From Spirulina subsalsa PCC 9445 (GTDB lineage: Bacteria > Cyanobacteriota > Cyanobacteriia > Cyanobacteriales > Spirulinaceae): 64,000 nucleotides of DNA. Under the pieces are notes generated by a model that searched no databases, was not told the DNA's origin, and saw only the letters and a program-made list of their open reading frames with translations. Both the position numbers and the translations under genes were made by a program. The DNA is taken from assembly GCF_000314005.1 (NCBI RefSeq), contig NZ_JH980292.1:5119894-5183893 (forward strand). Direction: 5' to 3'. The number at the start of each line of letters is the position of its first letter. Positions within the stretch are counted from its first letter, which is position 1. Shown piece after piece: positions 46,073 through 52,687 of the stretch.

Positions 46073-46235
46073 GGCTATTATAGGGGTGGAAGAACTGACA
46101 AAAGTTGAATAAAAAATCAACTTACTTTTATTATAGTCCCCTTTTTGAGTTTTGACCAAAATTCTGGGATACAAGCCCCATGCTTCTAGGACAGCTTTTT
46201 GTTGTTAGGATACCCACTTTCGGGCAGGGGGAAGT

Positions 46236-46265
46236 GGCTGATCTAGGTAGTGCCGCAGATCAGCC
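46236..46265 (-). terminator. Hairpin downstream of the small basic-protein ORF
   Basis: GGCTGATC (46236-46243) and GATCAGCC (46258-46265) form an 8-bp perfect stem with a 14-nt loop, 5 bp after the stop of the 45-aa ORF on the minus strand. No T-run follows, so this is a probable but not typical terminator. Confidence 0.45.
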
Positions 46266-46270
46266 GTTAT

Positions 46271-46408
46271 TCATCCCATAGGGGCTGATTTTAGCTTCCG
46301 TCGCAACGTTTGCTGCTGTTTCCGTAGCTGGCGCTGTCGGGCGGTTCCCCCTCGTCCTTTGTCATTACGCCCTGCACGACGGGGCGATTCCCAGCGCTTC
46401 AATCTCAT
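46271..46408 (-). CDS. Small, highly basic 45-aa protein (short ORF)
   Basis: ORF beginning MRLKRWESPRRAGRNDKG and ending KLKSAPMG, 45 aa, of which about one third are Arg or Lys. A perfect AGGAGG ribosome-binding site lies 8 nt before the ATG, one of the best in the window, and a hairpin follows the stop. The composition suggests RNA or ribosome binding. It is too short for standard ORF calling. No homologue was recognised, and chance remains possible. Confidence 0.55.
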   Translation of the reverse strand: MRLKRWESPRRAGRNDKGRGGTARQRQLRKQQQTLRRKLKSAPMG

Positions 46409-46485
46409 CGCTCTCCCTCCTCTCAATATCCCACTTTCCCAAGTGTAACACGCTATGTATTACAAGTGTAGTGAAAGAATACCTA

Positions 46486-46663
46486 GGGCTTGCTGAATAA
46501 CTCTACTCGTGGGACTAGGGAACAGGGAACAGGGAACGGGGAACAGGGGGGTCGAAAAAAGGCAAGTCTTTTTGATGATTTATCCCTAAAACCTTGCAGT
46601 TTCTCTCTCTTAAAATGGCTGAAAGTCCTAGTAACACTGCTTAGAGGGATATTCAGCAGACCC
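46486..46663 (+). mobile_element. MITE-like element, copy 4 (178 bp, different interior)
   Basis: Ends GGGCTTGCTGAATAA and TATTCAGCAGACCC match the other copies. Flanked by a perfect 6-bp direct repeat TACCTA (46480-46485 and 46664-46669). The interior is unlike copies 1-3 except for GGGAACAGGGAAC-type runs. It includes a segment before the right end that may derive from the parent insertion sequence. The ORF across it is not convincing. Confidence 0.8.
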
Positions 46664-46669
46664 TACCTA

Positions 46670-46823
46670 GAGTTTTTTGCTCAAGGGAACGGGGTGTCGG
46701 GAGTTGGGAATCGGGAATCGGGAATCGGGTGTCGGGAATAAGTCTTAATTCCTCATCTCCCTCTCTCCTCTCTCCCCTGCTCCCCTGCTCGCCCTCCCCC
46801 GTTCCCTGTTCCCCGTTCCCCGT
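46670..46823. repeat. Low-complexity heptamer and pyrimidine tract
   Basis: Tandem GGGAATC/GGGTGTC heptamers (about 46697-46740), like those inside the MITEs, are followed by a CCCCTGCTCCCC / GTTCCC tract that runs up to the stop of the CAP-domain gene. No gene seen. Confidence 0.6.
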
Positions 46824-47948
46824 TCAGTAAATCACTAACCGATAGCGCCCCCGATCGGTTGGATTATAGCCATTGACGAACACCCGATAGATGCCATCGT
46901 AGGGTAGGGTCATCTGAACTAAGGAGTTGGTATCATTTTCACTAATGTCATCATTTTGTGCGAGAACCTCTGTTCCCTCTTCATTCAAAATGGCTAAGAA
47001 AGTGTCAAAATCATCACTTTCTAGGCGAATGGTGACAGATTGACCTTGTTCTCCCCGAAAACGATGTTCATGGTAAAGACTTCCATCTTCGTACATGGGA
47101 TCTCCATCTTGTAGCACGCCTTCTTGAATCAAAATGACACCTGCCGAGGTGCTAGTGGGAGGAGTTGAGGTCGGTTGGGTGTCAGAGGGAGTTTCTGGGG
47201 GCGTTTCGGGAGGAGTTGGGGAGGGAGTGGCAATAGGTTGTTCTTGATAAGTCCCAGCAAAATTGATGGTACACATATTAGTTAGGGTCGGGTGTGAACC
47301 ACAAGCTAACCCCATAAATCTAAAATCAAGATTGAACAAATTATTGCGCTGGGTTCGTTGGGATAAACCATCATCGATAATTAAGCGCATAACCATGATG
47401 CGGGCGGACTCTTCCCCATAGGTGATATTTTCTGCTGCCGGACCGTTGACCCGACCATAGCGACTCAATCGTTCAAAAAAGGCGCTGCCATCACTGCCTG
47501 TATTGCCAGTTTGTCCGGTTTCCCCTTGATCTGCAACGTGATCTTGAGCGGCTTTCGACATTCCGGGAGACAGTTGTAAGGGTAAGAGGGGACGAGCTTC
47601 TCTCAGGAAGCGAATGGCTTCATCAAGGGCATCGACTCCTTCTTGGGTTTCAATGGTTGGTTCTCCGGGAATTTCTAGGAGGTTGCCGTTAAAGTGGACA
47701 CGCTGGGATTCTAACCAGTCAGCATAGGCTGAAGGATTGGTGCGAACACTGTTAATTTCTCGCAATACCCGGGTTTCAAAGGGGGATAATTCCGGGGCAG
47801 TTACTCGGGCGGGGTTTTGACTGACTCGGAGGGGGTTTTGAGGTTCTAGGGAAGAACCGTTAGAGGCCGCTAAGAGGGGGGTAGTCGGGGTTATGACTAC
47901 CGTTAAACCACTTAGGAGGGCGATCGCGCAAAGTTGGATCCGGTGCAT
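46824..47948 (-). CDS. Exported CAP (SCP) domain protein with C-terminal PPC domain
   Basis: 374 aa. Signal peptide at 1-28 (LLAAS). CAP/SCP domain at about 55-240: FETRVLREINSVRTNPSAYA, a central SKAAQDHVADQ and the AENITYGEES signature. A Thr/Pro-rich linker (about 243-275) joins a C-terminal PPC domain with GQSVTIRLESDDFDTFLAIL and NGYNPTDRGRYRLVIY. PPC domains bind surfaces or are trimmed from secreted enzymes. CAP proteins are extracellular with varied roles (lipid binding, proteolysis). It is transcribed alone. Confidence 0.9.
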   Translation of the reverse strand: MHRIQLCAIALLSGLTVVITPTTPLLAASNGSSLEPQNPLRVSQNPARVTAPELSPFETRVLREINSVRTNPSAYADWLESQRVHFNGNLLEIPGEPTIETQEGVDALDEAIRFLREARPLLPLQLSPGMSKAAQDHVADQGETGQTGNTGSDGSAFFERLSRYGRVNGPAAENITYGEESARIMVMRLIIDDGLSQRTQRNNLFNLDFRFMGLACGSHPTLTNMCTINFAGTYQEQPIATPSPTPPETPPETPSDTQPTSTPPTSTSAGVILIQEGVLQDGDPMYEDGSLYHEHRFRGEQGQSVTIRLESDDFDTFLAILNEEGTEVLAQNDDISENDTNSLVQMTLPYDGIYRVFVNGYNPTDRGRYRLVIY

Positions 47949-48343
47949 AGACTGTTTAACTTAACTGAGTTCAGCAATCACATTTGAAGACTTTAAGAAA
48001 ATTTAGTTTCTTGAGATTTCATCCCACCGCTAACCCATGGTGTAGGGTAGGGGGGATTTCTCGGTTTGACCTCTGGGGGGAGAAATGCCCTAAGCGGTAA
48101 GCCGCTTAATGGATGGTTGTTCTCCGGCTAGAGTGCGGTTGGGATGAGTTTTCATAGGCATATTGTAATCACATCCGGTCAAAGTGGGGGGCAGAAAAGG
48201 AGAAGGCTGGAATCTTCGGTCAAAAGATCAGCCTGAATGTTTCACCCCCTGATACATTGGGGAAGATGTCGAGATACAATCGGAAACTAGAGTTGCTGCT
48301 CTAGAGCGTTTTTCCCAACACCCTGATTTTTATTGGAGTCAAG
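47949..48343. other. Gene-free divergent spacer with one hairpin
   Basis: About 395 bp between the CAP gene (minus) and the DUF2997 gene (plus). TAAGCGG (48091-48097) pairs with CCGCTTA (48102-48108). No ORF or known RNA family was recognised. A TTGGAG ribosome-binding-like sequence immediately precedes the DUF2997 ATG. Confidence 0.4.
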
Positions 48344-48568
48344 ATGGCAGAATACCAGAAAATTGAATACCGAATCGGCAAAGATGGCAAAATTGTTGAA
48401 ACGGTTGTCGATGGCATTTCCGGCCCCCACTGTACGAAGGTGACGGAGGAGATTGAACAGGCAATGGGTGAAATTGAAAGCCAAGAATTTCTCCCGGACT
48501 ATTACCAGGACTCGAATATCCTCACTCAAACGGAAAGCCAATCACAATCGCTGGAACAGCAGGGATAG
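48344..48568 (+). CDS. DUF2997 family small protein
   Basis: 74 aa. IEYRIGKDGKIVETVVDGISGPHCTKVTEEIEQAMG is the DUF2997 signature, conserved in cyanobacteria and plastid-bearing relatives and often beside the DUF1257 (Ycf35) gene. Here it sits 14 bp before the GrpE-like gene, so it probably shares that operon. Function unknown. Confidence 0.87.
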   Translation: MAEYQKIEYRIGKDGKIVETVVDGISGPHCTKVTEEIEQAMGEIESQEFLPDYYQDSNILTQTESQSQSLEQQG

Positions 48569-48582
48569 TAGAGGATAGCATC

Positions 48583-49503
48583 ATGGTTGATGACCCCAAT
48601 CTTTTTTGGTTCGGTGTCGTTCTTTGGTTCGGGGGGACTCTGGCTCTGTTAACGGTGGTTGGGTCACGGATGGCGCGGGAGGAGAATCTAGATTGTGTCT
48701 ATCCGGGAGATGAACTATTGCGCGATCGCCTTTTGCGGGCGAATCTCTCCAGTTGGACGGCTCTACAACGTAAGGCGGGCTTGACTCCTCGGGAGTTGGA
48801 ACAGTTGCGTCAAGGGTCGATTGAAAAACTGGAGTTGCAACAGTTGCAACGCTTGGCAACAACCCTCAACTGGACTTTAGAGGAGTTGCTACAACAGTTT
48901 GGTATTTCTTTCCCGTCTTTGGGGGTGGCTTTCCAAGAAATTGGTAAGTTACATCAAAAATGCCAAAGTTTGTATGATGAAACCGTGATGCTCAAAGGGC
49001 AATTAGCAACAGCCGAAGAAGGTTTAGCAACGGCTCAAGCTCAGGTTGCCCAGTTGGAAGAACAGACCACGGCACAAGATCAAACCTTGAATGAGGCGAA
49101 CTATCAGGTGCAACAATTACAACAACAATGTCGTCGGATGCGGGCGGAATTGCAACAGGGAACTGAGCAGATTCGCGGGGATATTAAGACTGAGGTTTTT
49201 GAGCAGTTACAAACCCTGTTGATGAATTTTCCCACCGCTTGCACCATGGCCGAGGCTAAACCCAATTTACCCGCTAAAAATTTAATTGCTTTATTTACCC
49301 CCTTAAAAAACCTGCTCCAGACTTGGGGGTATGAACCCATTGGTTCAGCTTGGGAACAGGTGATTTTTGACCCCCAAATTCATCAAGGCGATCGCAATGA
49401 TATTCAAGCGGGGGATTTAGTGTATATTCGCTTTGTGGGCTACCGAGAGGGCGATCGCATTCTCTGTCCCGCTAAGGTCAGTCGCACCTTACCCAAAACC
49501 TAA
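48583..49503 (+). CDS. GrpE-like nucleotide-exchange factor with HTH and coiled coil
   Basis: 306 aa. A hydrophobic N-terminal segment (about 8-28) is followed by an XRE-like helix-turn-helix (about 48-105, with GLTPRELEQLRQGSIEKL), a long coiled coil (about 115-205) and a C-terminal GrpE-like beta domain (PIGSAWEQVIFDPQIHQ, GDLVYIRFVGYR, PAKVS). It should release ADP from a partner Hsp70. The next gene encodes an Hsp70-like protein, so the pair forms a dedicated, non-canonical chaperone. The N-terminal anchor suggests membrane attachment. Confidence 0.83.
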   Translation: MVDDPNLFWFGVVLWFGGTLALLTVVGSRMAREENLDCVYPGDELLRDRLLRANLSSWTALQRKAGLTPRELEQLRQGSIEKLELQQLQRLATTLNWTLEELLQQFGISFPSLGVAFQEIGKLHQKCQSLYDETVMLKGQLATAEEGLATAQAQVAQLEEQTTAQDQTLNEANYQVQQLQQQCRRMRAELQQGTEQIRGDIKTEVFEQLQTLLMNFPTACTMAEAKPNLPAKNLIALFTPLKNLLQTWGYEPIGSAWEQVIFDPQIHQGDRNDIQAGDLVYIRFVGYREGDRILCPAKVSRTLPKT

Positions 49504-49688
49504 CCCCTCCCCATTTTGACAAATTTAAGCCTGCGCGGATTCACAGTAAACACGAATCACGGAATCAGTCATCAGCCCCGAAGATTAGCCTAGCCCCCAG
49601 AAAGAAAATCAGAAATTGATCTCAATTGTGGTTTCTAGAGTCTAAACAGTTCCCCATCCCCCGATTCCCTAGTCCCTTTTTTAAAGCA

Positions 49689-51266
49689 ATGAATACTGTT
49701 GCTATTGATTTCGGCACCAGCAACACCGTCGTCAGTTTTTTAGAACCCGATACCCAAACCCCGAAAACCCTACGCTTCGGGGAAATGTCCCGGTTGTTTC
49801 GCAGCAAGAGTAAAGACGGGAGTTGGGTAGATGTGCCTGTAATCCCCAGTTTGCTCTATGTGCAGGCCGCCGATCAGATTTTGATTGGGGAACAAGTGCG
49901 ATCGCAACGCCTCGGCTTTACGGAACCTGAACGCCTCTTTAAAGGCTTCAAACGCGAGTTAGCGGCTGATTTCCAAATGCCCCCCCGTCAACTGGAGGGT
50001 TTAACCTACGATGCCCAGACCGTCTCAGAACGGTTTTTAGGGCAAATCTGGCAAAGTATCCAAAAGCAAGATATAACCCCCTCAGAACTCATTTTTACCG
50101 TGCCTGTGGGCGCATTTGAACGGTATCTGGACTGGTTTAATGATTTTGCCGATCAATTAGGGGTCGAACAACGGCGCTTTATTGATGAGTCTACGGCCGC
50201 CGCCCTGGGGTATGCTGTGCAGAATCCCGGCGCGTTAGTTCTGGTAATTGATTTTGGGGGCGGCACTCTGGATTTAAGTTTAGTCCGCACCGAGGGCGCA
50301 ATGGGCAACCAGCAAGCGGTTTCTGCCCAAGTCTTGGCTAAATCTGATGCCTATGTGGGGGGAGAGGATATTGATATCTGGATTGTGGAAGACTATCTCA
50401 GGCAACAGGGCACCTCCCGGGATGGTGTGGATGAGGTGAGTTGGCAGAATTTACTGGAGTTAGCAGAACGCTTGAAAATTCGCCTGTCTGGGGAAGAAAA
50501 GGCGGCGGAAAGCTGGCTCGATGAGGAAAATTTTATGTCCTATGATTTGAGTTTAGATCGGGAGCAGTTCGAGGACATTCTAGAACGCCACCAGTTTTTA
50601 GAACAGTTGCGGGAGGCCTTGGATGAAGTGGTGATGACGGCCTTGGGGAAAGGAGTCCAGAAAAGTGATATTGAACAAGTGTTACTGGTGGGGGGCAGTT
50701 GTTTAATTCCGGCGGTGCAACAGTTGATTGTCTCCTATTTTGGGCGATCGCGGGTACAACTGGGCAAACCCTTTGAGGCCGTCTGTCATGGGGCTTTAGC
50801 CCTCACCCAAATTGAAGCGGTAGATGACTATTTACGCCACAGTTACGCCCTCCGTCTTTGGGAACCGATCACCCGCACTTATTCCTATTTCACCCTATTT
50901 AATCGAGGGAGTCAGTATCCTTGTAAACGGGAAGATCCCTTAACCTTACAAGTGGCTAGGGAAGGACAGAAGGAAATTCGCCTTGATATTGGGGAAGTGG
51001 CTCAAGTGAGTCAAGCTGAAGTAACCTATGATGAGTTGGGGCGAATGTCGAGCAGTAAACTCCATCGTCAATCCCAGTATCGCTCCCTTGACAGTCATCA
51101 TGCCCAAGTCTGTGTCGCCCATTTAGAACCGAGTGGACAGGTGGGTATGGATCGAATTTCGGTAGAATTTGAGGTGAACGAGCAACGGGTACTGCTCGCC
51201 ACGGTCAAGGATTTGTTAACCGAACAGGTGTTAGTCGAAAAAGGTGCGATCGCTAAATTGCAATAA
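49689..51266 (+). CDS. Hsp70-family (DnaK-like) protein, shortened C-terminus
   Basis: 525 aa from ATG 49689; the frame opens earlier but the upstream part is not protein-like. Nucleotide-binding-domain motifs: IDFGTSNTVVSF (phosphate 1), VIDFGGGTLDLS (phosphate 2), LLVGGSCLIPAVQQLI (adenosine). The C-terminal substrate-binding part is short and diverged, with no DnaK lid or EEVD-like tail. It lies between a GrpE-like and a HAS-barrel gene. A specialised client is likely, but unknown. Confidence 0.9.
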   Translation: MNTVAIDFGTSNTVVSFLEPDTQTPKTLRFGEMSRLFRSKSKDGSWVDVPVIPSLLYVQAADQILIGEQVRSQRLGFTEPERLFKGFKRELAADFQMPPRQLEGLTYDAQTVSERFLGQIWQSIQKQDITPSELIFTVPVGAFERYLDWFNDFADQLGVEQRRFIDESTAAALGYAVQNPGALVLVIDFGGGTLDLSLVRTEGAMGNQQAVSAQVLAKSDAYVGGEDIDIWIVEDYLRQQGTSRDGVDEVSWQNLLELAERLKIRLSGEEKAAESWLDEENFMSYDLSLDREQFEDILERHQFLEQLREALDEVVMTALGKGVQKSDIEQVLLVGGSCLIPAVQQLIVSYFGRSRVQLGKPFEAVCHGALALTQIEAVDDYLRHSYALRLWEPITRTYSYFTLFNRGSQYPCKREDPLTLQVAREGQKEIRLDIGEVAQVSQAEVTYDELGRMSSSKLHRQSQYRSLDSHHAQVCVAHLEPSGQVGMDRISVEFEVNEQRVLLATVKDLLTEQVLVEKGAIAKLQ

Positions 51267-51271
51267 AATCC

Positions 51272-51940
51272 ATGCGTGTTCCCCTCCCCCAATTTGCCAC
51301 CGACAATCGGCCCCCTGAACATATTGCCGAAGTCATCGAAACCACAACAACCGAGTTTCTGGCGCAATGTTTAGACCCCGAAGAATTAAACTTTCCCCTC
51401 ATGCCGCCCTTTGGCAGTTGGGTCAAGGCCTGGGACGAAGAATCCGGGAATAAAATCTTTGGGATTGTCACCTATGCCACCACTTCCCCCATTGATTCCG
51501 TTCACCGGGCGCGAGCGTTAGGGCTATCCTTAGAAGAATTACGATCCGAACAGCCTCAAATCTTTGCCATGCTCAAAACCGAGTTTCGCGCCGCCCTAGT
51601 TGGCTTTGAAACGCCCTCTGGGGGGAATAACGGCCCATCTAGCGCACAGGGGGCTATGTTCCAGTATTTACCCCCTCGCCCTCCCCAAATTCATCAAGGC
51701 GTGTACCAGTGCGATCGCCCCGAAATCATCGCCTTCACCGAAAACCTAGACTTCCTGCGCACCCTCCTCCAAGTCAAAAACGTTCCCGTTGAAGCCCTCG
51801 TCGCCGCCTGCCTCCGCCAGATTTATCAACTGCGTCAATGCGATCGCCCTTGGCTCGTCAAAGCCGGACGCGCCCTCAGTCAACTCCTCAAAGACGATTA
51901 CGACAATTTACGTTACATCCTCAGCCAAATTCACCCCTAA
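51272..51940 (+). CDS. HAS-barrel domain protein
   Basis: 222 aa, 5 bp after the Hsp70-like gene. The N-terminal region (GSWVKAWDEESGNKIFGIVTYATTSPIDSVHRARALG) matches the HerA-ATP-synthase barrel found in cyanobacterial stand-alone proteins. The C-terminal half is helical. No nuclease or ATPase motif is present. The tight operon suggests that it is a client or cofactor of the GrpE/Hsp70-like pair. Confidence 0.82.
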   Translation: MRVPLPQFATDNRPPEHIAEVIETTTTEFLAQCLDPEELNFPLMPPFGSWVKAWDEESGNKIFGIVTYATTSPIDSVHRARALGLSLEELRSEQPQIFAMLKTEFRAALVGFETPSGGNNGPSSAQGAMFQYLPPRPPQIHQGVYQCDRPEIIAFTENLDFLRTLLQVKNVPVEALVAACLRQIYQLRQCDRPWLVKAGRALSQLLKDDYDNLRYILSQIHP

Positions 51941-52102
51941 ATCCCCCCGTTCCTATCATCTTTGTAACATTCGGGTATATTTTTTTACAAAGCTTCGCAA
52001 AACAGCAAGTGAAAGTAAATAAATCCAAAAGAACTCCCACGCTTCAAAAACCAAGTCTTACAATGAAGAAGTAAGCCAAGAAAAGGCGTGATTCAAAACT
52101 AC

Positions 52103-52196
52103 CCTCGACCCAGAGGAGTGACCCCGGAAACTCCCTAGAGGTAAGGCATACCGCCGATTGCTGCCGAATCAAAATCGGTTCAAGCAGCCCTCTAAG
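52103..52196 (+). ncRNA. Predicted structured RNA upstream of ppsA (family not identified)
   Basis: Three consecutive stems: CCTC (52103-52106) / GAGG (52113-52116); GGAGT (52115-52119) / ACTCC (52130-52134), which competes with the first; and a long hairpin nesting CTAGAGG (52135-52141) / CCTCTAAG (52189-52196), GCTG (52160-52163) / CAGC (52185-52188) and CCGA (52164-52167) / TCGG (52175-52178). It is about 490 bp before the ppsA ATG. I could not match it to a known riboswitch. It could be a leader element or an independent small RNA. Confidence 0.45.
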
Positions 52197-52229
52197 GCTC
52201 CCAAACGATTGAATAGCACCCTCTTCTTG

Positions 52230-52451
52230 CTTAACCTCAAGTTAATGTCAGGCACTTAAACTTAGCAAAAAATCCAAGGTGGATAGAGTACATTGACCTT
52301 AAAAATGACTGTTTTTTGCGGCAATCTGATCAAAAAACTTAACCTAAGTTAACTCAAGCTTTAAGTTGCAGCTTAAAGAGAGTTGAATCAAGTTAAGTCC
52401 GGTTTCCTATTCTAAGTTTCAGTGTGACATTTAAGTTGTGACATTTAAGTT
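52230..52451 (+). promoter_or_regulatory. Cluster of TTAA-core octamers upstream of ppsA, Pho-box-like
   Basis: CTTAACCT-CAA-GTTAATGT (52230-52248) and CTTAACCT-AA-GTTAACTC (52338-52355) are direct repeats of the octamer type I recall for cyanobacterial PhoB/SphR boxes. Further copies: the near-palindrome CTTTAAGTTGCAGCTTAAAG (52359-52378), AGTTAAGT, and a perfect 14-bp tandem repeat GTGACATTTAAGTT (52424-52437, 52438-52451). This is too dense for chance and suggests cooperative regulator binding. Which regulator is unproven. Confidence 0.6.
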
Positions 52452-52687
52452 GAGTGTGATTATGTTTTGGTTTGGTAATGAGTATTAATCCTTAAATAAT
52501 CTGGTGGATTCCGAAATACTCACTCCAGATCGTTCACAATCAAAAAGCTAGTCCAGAAGATTATCTCATACCGAGGGGACAAAATCAATGATCCCCAGTC
52601 GGTTTAAAGCCAATCTCTGGGACTCGCTAGGAAACTTTAGGCTTTGCATTGTTTCTTAACGTACTGAAATACACAGGAGCGAGATTT

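Noticed and set aside
46490-46741. 83-aa ORF across MITE copy 4
   Set aside because: It is made of TIR and heptamer repeats, with no protein-like features.
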